A stretch of DNA of 64,000 nt from Spongiibacter pelagi (lineage in GTDB: Bacteria > Pseudomonadota > Gammaproteobacteria > Pseudomonadales > Spongiibacteraceae). The position numbers and the translations under genes are program-made. The stretch spans positions 1-64,000 of the forward strand of contig NZ_JACXLD010000004.1 in assembly GCF_014705705.1 (NCBI RefSeq). The letters are read 5' to 3'. The notes under the pieces are model-generated. The model made no database searches. It had not been told where the DNA came from and worked only from the letters and a program-made list of their open reading frames with translations. Shown one piece after another: positions 7,376 through 17,116 of this stretch (position 1 is its first letter; the number at the start of each line of letters is the position of its first letter).

Positions 7376-8743
7376 TCAGGCAAATGCCTTGATGATATTC
7401 CCCAGCATTTCTTTGGCGTCGCCGAACAACATCCGGGTGTTCTCTTTGAAGAACAGTGGGTTGTCGATGCCGGCAAAACCGGAAGCCATAGAGCGCTTCA
7501 TCACGAACACGTTGCGGGCCATGTCTACGTTGATAACAGGCATACCGTAGATTGGGCTGCCTTCCATCTCGCGAGCGGCGGGGTTTACAACGTCGTTAGC
7601 ACCGATAACGATGGCCACGTCGAAGGTGTCCATGCGTGGGTTAACGGCGTCCATTTCCAGCAGCAGGTCGTAGGAAACGTCGGCCTCAGCCAGCAGTACG
7701 TTCATGTGGCCAGGCATACGACCGGCAACTGGGTGAATCGCGTACACAACTTCGGCGCCGTTCTTTTCCAGAATTTCCTGAAGCTCTTTAACCACGTGCT
7801 GAGCTTGGGCAACCGCCATACCGTAACCGGGTACGATAACAACGCTGCTGGCTGCTTCCAGAACGTAGTAGGCGTCCTCGGCAGACATAGCTTTTGCTTC
7901 GCCTTCGATCTTGGCCATACCGCCACCGGCAGCTACTTTGGTGAAGCCGCTGAACAAAACGTTGCTCAGTGAGCGGTTCATGGCTTTACACATGATCTGG
8001 GTCAGGATGATACCGGAGGCACCAACCAGAGCACCGGCTACGATCAGGATGATGTTGTTGATCGCGAAACCTGCGGCACACGCTGCCAGACCGGAGTAGC
8101 TGTTCAGCAGTGAGATAACCACGGGCATGTCGGCGCCGCCAATGGGGATAACCAGCATAATACCCAGCAGAGCAGAGAGGCCAACAACCAGATACAGGTA
8201 GAGGTGTTGCTCAGGGTTGAGAACAAACATCACGGTGCTGGCGATAATCGCCAGAATCAGCAGGATGTTGAAAACGCGCTGACCGGCAAACACCAGCGGG
8301 CGACCGGGCATTTTTTCGCTCAGTTTACCGTAGGCGATCATGGAGCCGGTGAAGGTCACACCACCAATCAGAATTGACAGGGCAATGGTGATCATTTCAA
8401 AGGCGTTGGCTTCAAAGCCGTAAAGAGCCGCCCAGCCAACCAGCAGTGATGCAATACCACCAAAGCCGTTGAACATGGCAACCATTTCTGGCATTGAGGT
8501 CATGGCGACGCTGCGGGCGATAACCGCACCGACGACACCGCCGGCAACAATACCTACAGCAATCCACTTGTAGTCGATAATGCTTTGGTCAAGCAGGGTG
8601 ATAACCACGGCGATAAACATACCGACCGCAGATACCAGGTTACCTTTACGTGCTGTGGCGGGTGAGCCCAGCATTTTAAGGCCAAAAATAAACAGTACGG
8701 CCGCTGCCACATAGGACAGGTTGACCAGCAATTCAATTCCCAT
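7376..8743 (-). CDS. pntB: Proton-translocating NAD(P) transhydrogenase, beta subunit
   Basis: A 455-aa subunit that supplies most of the proton channel (eight or nine membrane helices over residues 1-260) and the NADP(H)-binding domain III at the C-terminus. Domain III shows VPGYGMAVAQAQHVVKEL, HPVAGRMPGHMNVLLAEADV and IVIGANDVVNPAA, all classic. The enzyme uses the proton gradient to make NADPH from NADH and NADP+. It is the last gene of a three-gene operon and a terminator follows. Confidence 0.96.
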   Translation of the reverse strand: MGIELLVNLSYVAAAVLFIFGLKMLGSPATARKGNLVSAVGMFIAVVITLLDQSIIDYKWIAVGIVAGGVVGAVIARSVAMTSMPEMVAMFNGFGGIASLLVGWAALYGFEANAFEMITIALSILIGGVTFTGSMIAYGKLSEKMPGRPLVFAGQRVFNILLILAIIASTVMFVLNPEQHLYLYLVVGLSALLGIMLVIPIGGADMPVVISLLNSYSGLAACAAGFAINNIILIVAGALVGASGIILTQIMCKAMNRSLSNVLFSGFTKVAAGGGMAKIEGEAKAMSAEDAYYVLEAASSVVIVPGYGMAVAQAQHVVKELQEILEKNGAEVVYAIHPVAGRMPGHMNVLLAEADVSYDLLLEMDAVNPRMDTFDVAIVIGANDVVNPAAREMEGSPIYGMPVINVDMARNVFVMKRSMASGFAGIDNPLFFKENTRMLFGDAKEMLGNIIKAFA

Positions 8744-8757
8744 TACTTACGTCTCCC

Positions 8758-9033
8758 TTAGCCCTTTTTGAACATGGCTAACATGCGGTCAGTTACCATG
8801 TAGCCGCCAATCACGTTGATGGTGGCCATAGCAACGGCGATAGTGCCCAATACGGTTGCCAGCACGGTGTGCTCGGCGCCAGCAGAGGTGAGTGCACCTA
8901 CTAGGGTAATACCTGAGATCGCGTTGGAGCCGGACATCAGGGGAGTGTGCAAGGTTGCGGGAACCTTGTTGATGAGTTCAAAGCCCAGAAAAATGGACAA
9001 CATCAAGATAAATGCAAGAAATACGATTTCCAT
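8758..9033 (-). CDS. pntAb: NAD(P) transhydrogenase alpha subunit, membrane part
   Basis: A 91-aa protein matching the membrane segment at the C-terminus of E. coli PntA, encoded here as its own gene. It contains three hydrophobic helices: EIVFLAFILMLSIFLGFELI, a middle segment through ISGITLVGAL, and TVLATVLGTIAVAMATINVI. The short 14-base gaps to its neighbours on both sides mark an operon. This three-subunit arrangement is common in Pseudomonas and alphaproteobacteria. Confidence 0.93.
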   Translation of the reverse strand: MEIVFLAFILMLSIFLGFELINKVPATLHTPLMSGSNAISGITLVGALTSAGAEHTVLATVLGTIAVAMATINVIGGYMVTDRMLAMFKKG

Positions 9034-9047
9034 CTTGGTCGCTCCCC

Positions 9048-10169
9048 TTATTTAATGATTTCTTTGATGGTGGCATTGGTGATTTCACCGCCGTGGGTGA
9101 TCACGCAGCCTTGCAGGATGTCGTTTTCGAAATCGATAACCATCGCTGATTTTTCTTTATCCCAGCCCTCGTCAACCAGGTTGAACAAGTTTGAGGAATA
9201 CATTTGGCTGGCGTCAGTGGCCACGTAGTTTGACCAGTTGCCGTCACCGATAATGGTCACGCCGTCTACAACTACGGTTTGTCCGGGAACAGTGCCTTCA
9301 ACGTTGCCGCCGGCCATGTCCACAATCACAGAACCGGGCTTCATGCCGGCAACCATGTCTTTGGTTACGAGCAGTGGAGGCTTGCGGCCAAATACCTGAG
9401 CGGTAGTGATCACGATGTCAGACTCGGCAATCTGCTTTTTCTGACCTTCTAGCTGTAATTGACGCTGTTCTTCGGTCAACTCAACGGCATAACCGTCTTT
9501 AGTCTGACCGGTTTCGCCCAGATCAATCTCTAGGAATTTACCGCCCAGAGAGCGCACTTGCTCGGCCACAACGGAGCGGGTGTCGAAGGCAACGACCTTG
9601 GCGCCCAGACGTTTGGCGGTAGCGATAGCTTGCAGACCTGCTACACCGGCACCGATGATAAATACGGTTGCAGGCTTCAGCGTACCGGCAGGAGTCATCA
9701 TCATTGGCAGAATGCGGGGCAGCTTGGTGGTTGCCAGCAGTACCATCACATAACCGGCAAGGCTGGCCTGTGAGCTGAGCGCATCCATTTTCTGGCTGCG
9801 GGTGCTGCGTGGAATCATTTCCATACTGATGGCGGTCACGTTCTGATCGCGGAATGCTTTAATCAGATCGTGCTCATTGAATGGGTCTAGGTAGCTGATG
9901 TGGATACAGCCAGCTTTCAGCTGCTTCACTTCATCAATGTTGGGTTTAGCAATGCGCAGAACGATATCTGCGGTGCTTACCACATTGGCGCGCTCGCCAA
10001 CAGTGGCGCCCGCTTCAACGTAGTCGTTATCACTGTAGCCGCTACCCAGGCCGATACCGGATTCGATCATCACCGACGCGCCGGCTCGTACCAGCTTTTT
10101 TGCGTCGCTCGGAATGATCGCCACTCTGTTCTCCCCCTGGGCGAGCTCTTTTGGAATTCCTATGAGCAT
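9048..10169 (-). CDS. pntAa: NAD(P) transhydrogenase alpha subunit, NAD-binding part
   Basis: A 373-aa soluble domain I protein that binds NAD(H) and docks on the membrane subunits. It begins MLIGIPKELAQGENRVAIIP, the shared alanine dehydrogenase/PntA N-terminus. The Rossmann motif is IIGAGVAGLQAIATAKRLGA (about 172-191), followed by VVAFDTRSVVAEQVRSLGG. It is the first gene of the pntAa-pntAb-pntB operon. About 260 bases separate it from the divergent histidine kinase gene, and no clear promoter boxes were identified there. Confidence 0.95.
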   Translation of the reverse strand: MLIGIPKELAQGENRVAIIPSDAKKLVRAGASVMIESGIGLGSGYSDNDYVEAGATVGERANVVSTADIVLRIAKPNIDEVKQLKAGCIHISYLDPFNEHDLIKAFRDQNVTAISMEMIPRSTRSQKMDALSSQASLAGYVMVLLATTKLPRILPMMMTPAGTLKPATVFIIGAGVAGLQAIATAKRLGAKVVAFDTRSVVAEQVRSLGGKFLEIDLGETGQTKDGYAVELTEEQRQLQLEGQKKQIAESDIVITTAQVFGRKPPLLVTKDMVAGMKPGSVIVDMAGGNVEGTVPGQTVVVDGVTIIGDGNWSNYVATDASQMYSSNLFNLVDEGWDKEKSAMVIDFENDILQGCVITHGGEITNATIKEIIK

Positions 10170-10435
10170 TTGTGTATTCCGTTGTTGTTGTGAGTTGGTT
10201 AAACGCTTAACTTATAAAAAAGGCCGCGTAGGATATTACATTCCGGTTAAAGAAGCGACAGCTCTGAATGTTCACAGGTGCATGTTAAGTGTCTGTAATG
10301 GCAATAATTATAAAAAATGTCCCTATCCATTTTGGTGATAATTGGTGTCGATCTCAGGGCATCTCCTTATTAGCCTTTTCTGAGCATTTGTCTAAGCTAG
10401 TCCTAATTTTGAGCTTTCTGTGACATTGCAGCTCA

Positions 10436-12910
10436 ATGTTGCTCGTATCGCCCCATTCTCAGGGAATGGGCTGGATGGATGCTATTGGAAGAATGATCAC
10501 TAAGCCCGCATACCCTCTACAGTTGTTATTGGTATTCATCGCCTATTTTGTGGCTGGACGACTGGCGATTTTGCTGTCGATTCCGCCGGGCTATGCCACC
10601 GCTATTTGGCCGGCGGCGGGTATTGCGCTGGCTGCCTGTGTTTTATTGGGTAATCGGGTTTGGCCGGGTGTATTAATGGGCTCGGTTGCAGTCAATCTGA
10701 GCTTAGGGCCGGCCTTGGAAGGAGCGCCTTCGGAATGGCTCTCCGCACTTTCGGTACCGTTTGTTATTGGTTTCGGTGCGGCATTACAAGCGGTAGTTGG
10801 GTCGAGCCTCGCCACTAAGTACCTTGGTAAGTATTTCACCCTCAGTGACTTACATTCGGCCATCAAGTTTGTATTGCTGGTTTGTGCTGGCAGTTGCTTA
10901 ATCAATTCCATTGTTGGTGTCAGCACCCTGTGGGCGGCGGGGCTGGTGCGCAGTGAAAATTTCTTGTTTAACTGGTTTACTTGGTGGGTGGGTGACGCCC
11001 TTGGGGTGCTGGTTTTTTCTAATCTGATTTTTGTTTTTTGGGCCAAGCCCAAGCAGGTTTGGCAAAGTCGCAAGCAAGTATTGGTTAGTGTTTTGGCGGT
11101 ATCTTCGGCGGCCATGTTACTGATGTATGTCACCGCGAGTCGCTGGGAGTTGGAGCGTCAACAGCAAGACTTTGATCAGCGTAGCAGTCGCATGATGATC
11201 CAGATTACGACCTCCCTGGAACGTTATTGGGAAAGCCTGCTAACCCTCGAAAGCGCATTTCTACAACATACGCCAGAAAGCCCTGCTGAATTTCGTGAAG
11301 TGCTGGGCGAGACGTTACTGCGCAATAAGGGCCTGCAAGGCATTGCCTGGAATCAACCAGTTAAGAAAGAGCAGCTTGCGGCTTTTGAAGCATTGATGAC
11401 ACAAGAGCATGGTTTTCCAGTGGCGGTGACGCAATTGGATGAAAACGGCCTTGCTCAGCCGGTTTATTCCGACGGTCCTTATTTGCCAATTCGATTTATA
11501 GAACCGCTGAAAACCAATAAGGCCGCCTTGGGTTTTGATATCAATTCAAACCCCCTGGCTCGAGTGGCGTTATTGCGCGCTGTCCGTGAAAACCGACCTG
11601 CGGCAACTGATCCGGTAACACTGGTGCAGGAAACGGGTGGGCAACCTGGAGTGGTGGTCTATTTCCCGGTAAAACCCGATTCAGGTGGCGCTTCAGAAAC
11701 CGATGTTAAAGGTTATCTTGCCGCGGTATTTCGGGTGGGCGCTCTATTTGAATCCCTGCTAGGCAGTGAGTATCTGCAGGGATTAAATTTTACGGTGTCT
11801 GCGGAAACGAGATTTGGCGACAAAGAAGTTTATCGACATGTTCAGGCAGGAGTAGAGCGAAACTCAGCGGAACATTTATTCCAAAATACCGCCTCGGTGC
11901 AATTCTCTGATCAAACTTGGCTAGTGAACATTTTTGCTAATCAACAATATTTGGCTGGCAGTCGCTCGCTGGTGCCCTGGGCGGTGCTTGCGGGAGGCAT
12001 GTTGTTTAGTGGGCTTCTGGGTGTGTCGCTGTTGGTGGTTACCGGCCAGCGTATTCACGCTGAAGCGGCAGGCTTGGAATTGCAAGCTACCGTTGATGCC
12101 TTGCGCTCTACCCAGAAGCAACTGGTGGAGGCGGAGAAAATTGTCTCGCTGGGTAATATGGTGGCGGGTATGGCCCATGAATTAAACACGCCCTTGGGAG
12201 TGGCGATAACCGCCGTTTCAACATTAGAGAATGATGTTGCAAGATTGCAAAAAATCGCCACGAGCGGTGTTCTGGAAACTGCGCCACTCGCATCTTGCGC
12301 GGAGCGTATTGCCAGTGCGGCTGAGATTGTACGAAATAATGTGCATAAATCTGCGGCACTGGTGTCGAGTTTTAAGCAGGTGTCCTTGGATCAAAATGCG
12401 GGTGAGGTACGAGAGTTTAATCTTTCTGAACACCTTGCTGATTTGTTTGTGTATTTACAGGCAAAGTCCAAGCGAGAAGGGCACGCCTTGAGTTTTTCTT
12501 GCCCCCCAGGTTTGAATTTAATGACAGTGCCGGCAGGGCTGACCCAAGTGATTTATAGCTTGGTGCAAAACTCACTGCAACACGCCTTTGCTGAGGGGCA
12601 GCGCGGCAAGATGACACTGCATGTCAGTGAGTCGGGAGATTGGGTGAATATCGATTATTGCGATAATGGCGTGGGGCTAGATAGCCAGTATTTACCAAGG
12701 ATTTTTGAGCCTTTCTTTACTGCGCGTCGAGGAGCTGGTGGCTCGGGACTGGGTTTGCATATGGTGAATAATTTAGTGCGCCAACAGTTGCAGGGCACTA
12801 TTCGAGTCAGTGGCGATAAAGATGCGGGTCTGCGTTTTATTATTGAATTGCCGAAACGCATAACCCTGCCAGGTGAGGCGGAAAGATCTCGCGACTACAG
12901 TTTGGTTTAA
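10436..12910 (+). CDS. Orphan sensor histidine kinase (MASE1-CHASE-HisKA-HATPase)
   Basis: An 824-aa membrane kinase. Residues ~25-235 form a MASE1-type multi-helix sensor (GYATAIWPAAGIALAACVLLGNRVWPG). A periplasmic CHASE-like domain covers ~250-450 (LQGIAWNQPV, ALGFDINSNPLARVALLRA). A further membrane helix lies near 510-535. The phosphoacceptor is His ~581 in MAHELNTPLG. The ATP-binding domain shows the N box (YSLVQNSLQHAF), DNGVGLD and GGSGLGLHMV. No receiver domain and no adjacent regulator are present, so its output is unknown. The start is uncertain: ATG 10436 is used, with in-frame ATGs at 10466 and 10493. Confidence 0.88.
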   Translation: MLLVSPHSQGMGWMDAIGRMITKPAYPLQLLLVFIAYFVAGRLAILLSIPPGYATAIWPAAGIALAACVLLGNRVWPGVLMGSVAVNLSLGPALEGAPSEWLSALSVPFVIGFGAALQAVVGSSLATKYLGKYFTLSDLHSAIKFVLLVCAGSCLINSIVGVSTLWAAGLVRSENFLFNWFTWWVGDALGVLVFSNLIFVFWAKPKQVWQSRKQVLVSVLAVSSAAMLLMYVTASRWELERQQQDFDQRSSRMMIQITTSLERYWESLLTLESAFLQHTPESPAEFREVLGETLLRNKGLQGIAWNQPVKKEQLAAFEALMTQEHGFPVAVTQLDENGLAQPVYSDGPYLPIRFIEPLKTNKAALGFDINSNPLARVALLRAVRENRPAATDPVTLVQETGGQPGVVVYFPVKPDSGGASETDVKGYLAAVFRVGALFESLLGSEYLQGLNFTVSAETRFGDKEVYRHVQAGVERNSAEHLFQNTASVQFSDQTWLVNIFANQQYLAGSRSLVPWAVLAGGMLFSGLLGVSLLVVTGQRIHAEAAGLELQATVDALRSTQKQLVEAEKIVSLGNMVAGMAHELNTPLGVAITAVSTLENDVARLQKIATSGVLETAPLASCAERIASAAEIVRNNVHKSAALVSSFKQVSLDQNAGEVREFNLSEHLADLFVYLQAKSKREGHALSFSCPPGLNLMTVPAGLTQVIYSLVQNSLQHAFAEGQRGKMTLHVSESGDWVNIDYCDNGVGLDSQYLPRIFEPFFTARRGAGGSGLGLHMVNNLVRQQLQGTIRVSGDKDAGLRFIIELPKRITLPGEAERSRDYSLV

Positions 12911-12926
12911 GCTTTATTTAGAGAGC

Positions 12927-13781
12927 TTAGGAATGTTTTTCACTAAGCTGAATGCCCTTGTCGGTAATGACAATGCGGCGCTCGCGATACAGTTGCGAAA
13001 GCGCGCTTTTGAACACTTTTTTGCTGACTTTAAATAATCGAAATATCACTTCCGGTTTGGTCTTGTCGCCCAGTGCGAGAAAGCCATCGTTCGCTTGTAA
13101 TTGCGCAATAATCTGATCAGTAAGCGCGCTAGCTTGCTCGGCGGCCGGAGGCTTTAGACTGATATCTAAGCGGCCGTCCGGGCGGATGCGTCTCACATAG
13201 GCATCAATTTGCTGGCCGCGCTCGAGTGCTGGAATACTTTTTAATTCGTCCTTGTATATCAGTCCCCAGAAGCGATTGGCTACTGCGCACTTTACCCCAA
13301 GGTCGGTGTGTTGCACGGCGATCACGCTGAGCTGCTCGCCGGGTTTGAATTGCTTGCGCGGTAGCTTTTCCTCGAGGTGGCGATCCAGTTTCATGCTGGA
13401 GACTAAGCGGCCGCGTTGATCGAGATACAGCTTTACCAATACCTTGCTGCCGGGCTGAATAGTGCCGACTTGCTCACCGTGGGGCAGCAATAATTCTTTG
13501 TTCAAACCCCAGCGTAAAAAAGCGCCGGTGTTATTAATGGCACTGACCTGCAAGAGGGCGACATCTCCTTCTTGCGCATCGGGGAAGCGCAGACTGGCAA
13601 TAATGGAATCGTCGCTGTCCTTGTAGAGAAAAACGTCTAGGCTGTCTTGGTCGTCTTCAATGGGCGAAGAAATTTGTGAGCTGGGTAGCAGGGCTTCACC
13701 GAAAGCGCCAGCATCGAGATAAATTCCCGCTGGGGTTTGGCGAACGATGTTTAGGTGATTGCGGCGTCCCAGATTGGCCAT
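12927..13781 (-). CDS. CvfB-like S1 RNA-binding protein
   Basis: A 284-aa protein with tandem S1-like OB domains followed by a winged-helix segment (KPEVIFRLFKVSKKVFKSALSQLYRERRIVITDKGIQL) at the C-terminus, the layout of the CvfB/YitL family. These proteins bind RNA; in Staphylococcus CvfB affects virulence gene expression. ATG 13781 (MANLGRR) with GAGA upstream is chosen over an in-frame TTG at 13796. It is convergent with the histidine kinase gene, leaving only 16 bases between stop codons. Confidence 0.85.
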   Translation of the reverse strand: MANLGRRNHLNIVRQTPAGIYLDAGAFGEALLPSSQISSPIEDDQDSLDVFLYKDSDDSIIASLRFPDAQEGDVALLQVSAINNTGAFLRWGLNKELLLPHGEQVGTIQPGSKVLVKLYLDQRGRLVSSMKLDRHLEEKLPRKQFKPGEQLSVIAVQHTDLGVKCAVANRFWGLIYKDELKSIPALERGQQIDAYVRRIRPDGRLDISLKPPAAEQASALTDQIIAQLQANDGFLALGDKTKPEVIFRLFKVSKKVFKSALSQLYRERRIVITDKGIQLSEKHS

Positions 13782-13859
13782 GTCAGTCTCTAGCAAGAAA
13801 AGCGGCTATTTTAGCCTAGTTAGTCTCAGTAAGCTCTGTTCTATTTTTCCGGCGTCGTT

Positions 13860-14882
13860 TTAAGTGGCGTCTCGATCTATGGCAAACAGTTTTCGGCGTA
13901 CGCTTTGGCGGTAGGCGGCGGGGCTGGTTTCATAGTGTTCGCGAAATAGTTTTCCAAAATAGCTGGTGTCATTAAAGCCGCAGTGATGGCTGATGTCGGT
14001 GATGCTCAAATTGCTATTGCGCAGTAATTCCTCGGCGGTTTCCAAACGGATTTTACGGAGGTATTGCTGGGGTGAAAGGCCGGTGGCATGGCTGAATCGG
14101 CGCTGAAAACTGCGCAGGCTTAAATCGTGAGCGCTGGCCAGCTCGGCAATGGAAAGGGTTTCGCTTAAATGGCTGGCAATATAACTCTGGCACATGGCGA
14201 TCAGCTCATCGCCGTGGGCCGATTGGCCGGCGCTGTGAAAACCATGTCGGCTGAAGGGGCGACGGCTTTCCGGTGAAAACTGTTGAGCTACGCGCTGGGC
14301 AATGCGTCGCCCCCAGTGATTTTCAATTAAATGTAGCGTGAGGTCGGCGGCGGAGTTGACGCTGCCCGCACAGAAAAGTTTGCCAGATTCCGTCATCAGG
14401 TAGTCGCGCTGAAGTAATACTTGCGGAAAGCGCTTGGCAAAATCCTCGAAATAATGCCAGTGGGTGGTGGCGGGGCGGTAGTCGAGCAGGCCGGCGGCGG
14501 CCAATAAATAGCTGCCATTACCCACCGCGCAAATCTCTGCTCCGGCAAGAGCGTTATTGACTAACCATTCGAGTAATTCAGGGTTAATGCTGCGCTCAGG
14601 ATGCCGCCAGCGACTGGGAATAAAAATAATATCGAAGGTCTCGCCGGGCGTGAGGCGATGATTAATCTCCAACGGTAAAAACCCAGACAGAGTGCATGTA
14701 TCACGCTGGCCGACTAATTCCAGCGTTAGTGGGGTTGATCTTGATGAAGGCGGATGACCCAGCCGAAGGTGGTGGGCTGCTGCGTTGAGCAGCTCCATAG
14801 GCAGGCTGAGGCTGGTCATCAGCGCTTGGTCAAAAGCGAGTAGGGCGACGCGTTTTACGGGTTTTATCGGCACGCTTTGCAA
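13860..14882 (-). CDS. GlxA-type AraC family transcriptional regulator
   Basis: A 340-aa regulator. Residues ~8-190 are a DJ-1/PfpI (glutamine amidotransferase-like) domain (VALLAFDQALMTSLSLPMELLNAA, CAVGNGSYLLAAAGLLDYRPATTHW). The region ~230-335 is a two-helix-turn-helix AraC domain (LSIAELASAHDLSLRSFQRRFSHATGLSPQQYLRKIRLETAEELL, then the second helix-turn-helix ending GFNDTSYFGKLFREHYETSPAAYR). The pseudo-catalytic loop is typical of ligand-sensing, non-enzymatic relatives. It is transcribed away from fabY. Whether it controls fabY is unknown. Confidence 0.9.
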   Translation of the reverse strand: MQSVPIKPVKRVALLAFDQALMTSLSLPMELLNAAAHHLRLGHPPSSRSTPLTLELVGQRDTCTLSGFLPLEINHRLTPGETFDIIFIPSRWRHPERSINPELLEWLVNNALAGAEICAVGNGSYLLAAAGLLDYRPATTHWHYFEDFAKRFPQVLLQRDYLMTESGKLFCAGSVNSAADLTLHLIENHWGRRIAQRVAQQFSPESRRPFSRHGFHSAGQSAHGDELIAMCQSYIASHLSETLSIAELASAHDLSLRSFQRRFSHATGLSPQQYLRKIRLETAEELLRNSNLSITDISHHCGFNDTSYFGKLFREHYETSPAAYRQSVRRKLFAIDRDAT

Positions 14883-15018
14883 CCTTTGTTATGTTTTCAC
14901 TGTTGGCGTAAATGGTATATTTAATGACGTTTATATCATATTTTTGATGTGAGGCTTTGACTAGACTGCTCAGGTCATTTTGGCGCTGTATGCCAATATT
15001 AAAAATATGAGGTGAGTA

Positions 15019-16884
15019 GTGAGTAGGTTGCCCGTTGTTGTCGGCTTTGGGGGAATTAACCCCGCTGGAAGAAGTTCATTTCACCATGCCTATCGTCGCT
15101 TGGTAATTGATGCCCTGCCTGAGAATAAGGCTTCAGCAACCTATCAAAGTTTGGCTTCGCTAATGGGCTTGCCGCTGCAAGGTTTAACGGCGGAACAGCG
15201 CCAATTTATTCTTGATCATACGCTGATTCGCCGCGTGGAAAGCTCGGCTTTTGACGTCGATCATGTGGCGTGGAATCGCCGCTTGAGCATCACCGGCAAT
15301 GGTGTGCCCTGCGAGTTTGTGTGTCGCGAGCGAGATTTGCCAGAGGCACTACCGTCCAGCTGGACCGTTTCCGCTTTGGGAGATGGCCAAGTCAAAGTTC
15401 AATTTAGTCAGTCCCAAGAAATCCTTTTACCGGATACCCGCAAGTTTGAAGTTTCCAGTGCCGGGCAGTTGCCTACGGGTTTTGATCCTGCGGCTTTGTA
15501 TGCGTCTCGCAATCACCCTCGCGGTTTGCAAATGTCAGTGTTTGCCGCCTCTGATGCGCTCGGTTCCATGGGGATCGATTGGGATGTGCTGCGCAATGTT
15601 GTGCGCCCGGATCATATTGGCGTTTACGCTTCGTCGGCGATGGCGCAACTGGATGAAAATGGTTTTGGCGGTTTGCTTAGCGCCAGAGATAAGGGTGCTC
15701 GGGTCAGTTCTAAACAATTGGCTCTGGGTTTGGCGGATATGCCCGCCGATTTTATCAGCGCCTATGTGCTCGGTAATGTCGGCACTACCAATGCCTCGCT
15801 GGGGGCCTGCGCGACCTTCTTTTATAACCTGCGTTCTGCCGTTCAAGATATTCGCAACGGCAAAGTTCGGGTAGCAATTGTAGGGGCGGCCGATGCGGCA
15901 GTGGAGTCGCGCGTTATGGATGGCTATAGCACGATGGGTGCATTGGCTAACGACGCGGCGCTGTTAAAACTGGATGAAGCGCTGGGTTTAACTGAGCCTA
16001 ATTGCCGTCGTGCGAGCCGGCCGTTTAGTAGCAACTGTGGATTTACCGTCTCTGAGTCGGCCCAGTTTGCCGTATTGCTGGACGACAGTTTGGCGATGGA
16101 AATGGGGGCGCAGATATTTGGCGCGGTGCCCGATGCCTTTATCTGTGCTGACGGCTATAAAAAATCGATTTCTGGCCCCGGCGTGGGTAATTACCTGACG
16201 GTGGCAAAGGCGGTGGCGGAAGCGGCGGCGATTTTGGGTGATGATGCAGTGCGCCATCGCTCACTGGTTCAGGCGCATGGGACAAGCACACCACAAAACC
16301 GGGTTACGGAATCTCATATTCTGAATGAAACAGCCAAGGCCTTTGGTATTGAACATTGGCCGGTGGTGGCAATTAAGGCTTATTTGGGCCACAGCATTGG
16401 CGCCGCTTCCGGTGACCAATTCACCTCGACACTGGGTATTTGGAACGACGGCATATTGCCGGGTATTGTCACCTCGGATCATATTGCCGATGACGTGCAC
16501 CGCTCAAATCTGGACTTTGTTTTGCAGCACCGTGATTGCGCGAACAATTTACCCGAGGTGGCCTTCCTTAATGCCAAGGGCTTTGGCGGTAATAACGCCA
16601 CGGCTACAGTATTGTCACCGGCGGTAAGCGAGCGTCTCTTGGTGGGACGGCACGGCAAGGCAGCGTGGACCGATTATCTCAAGCGCCGTGAGGCGGTGGT
16701 GGAGCAGGCCGCAGAATACGATCAGGCCACCAGTACCGGCAATATCAATGTGCGCTATCGTTTTGGCGAAGGTGTTTTGGATGCTGAGGATGTTTCTATT
16801 GAGCGTCATCAGGTCAATATCAAGTCTTGGGAATCGCCAGTGGTGTTGCCCAGTGAGTCGCCCTATAGCGCCTGGTTAAAATAA
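15019..16884 (+). CDS. fabY: Beta-ketoacyl-ACP synthase, FabY type
   Basis: A 621-aa condensing enzyme starting at GTG 15019 after GAGGTGAG. The N-terminus SRLPVVVGFGGINPAGRSSFHHAYRR matches Pseudomonas aeruginosa FabY, which primes fatty acid synthesis from acetyl-CoA in place of FabH. The thiolase-fold triad is visible: Cys ~264 (SLGACATFF), His ~420 (QAHGTSTPQN) and His ~458 (YLGHSIGAASGD). The length is much greater than FabB/F (~410 aa), as expected for FabY. A role in initiating fatty acid synthesis is inferred from the family. Confidence 0.9.
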   Translation: MSRLPVVVGFGGINPAGRSSFHHAYRRLVIDALPENKASATYQSLASLMGLPLQGLTAEQRQFILDHTLIRRVESSAFDVDHVAWNRRLSITGNGVPCEFVCRERDLPEALPSSWTVSALGDGQVKVQFSQSQEILLPDTRKFEVSSAGQLPTGFDPAALYASRNHPRGLQMSVFAASDALGSMGIDWDVLRNVVRPDHIGVYASSAMAQLDENGFGGLLSARDKGARVSSKQLALGLADMPADFISAYVLGNVGTTNASLGACATFFYNLRSAVQDIRNGKVRVAIVGAADAAVESRVMDGYSTMGALANDAALLKLDEALGLTEPNCRRASRPFSSNCGFTVSESAQFAVLLDDSLAMEMGAQIFGAVPDAFICADGYKKSISGPGVGNYLTVAKAVAEAAAILGDDAVRHRSLVQAHGTSTPQNRVTESHILNETAKAFGIEHWPVVAIKAYLGHSIGAASGDQFTSTLGIWNDGILPGIVTSDHIADDVHRSNLDFVLQHRDCANNLPEVAFLNAKGFGGNNATATVLSPAVSERLLVGRHGKAAWTDYLKRREAVVEQAAEYDQATSTGNINVRYRFGEGVLDAEDVSIERHQVNIKSWESPVVLPSESPYSAWLK

Positions 16885-16927
16885 AAGATTAATTACTACG
16901 CTCGTTACATTAATCAGGACTCCTGGA

Positions 16928-16957
16928 CCCCTGTTTTGTCCTGTCGGCAAACAGGGG
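16928..16957. terminator. Hairpin after fabY, possible terminator without U tract
   Basis: CCCCTGTTT and AAACAGGGG pair across a 12-base loop about 45 bases after the fabY stop. No T run follows on either strand, so it may be a weak or rho-dependent end signal or an mRNA-stabilising hairpin. Confidence 0.4.
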
Positions 16958-17116
16958 GCGTTGCCCATTACTTATCTTGCCTTCTTCAACTACTTATCTT
17001 TTCCCGGCAATTACGCATGTTGTCCTCAAGCTAGGTATGGCTCACTACTAACACGGTAATAGAACAGTTTTTTGGGTGAGTTAGCCGCACCCAATAAGTT
17101 AAGTAGTGGGGTCATT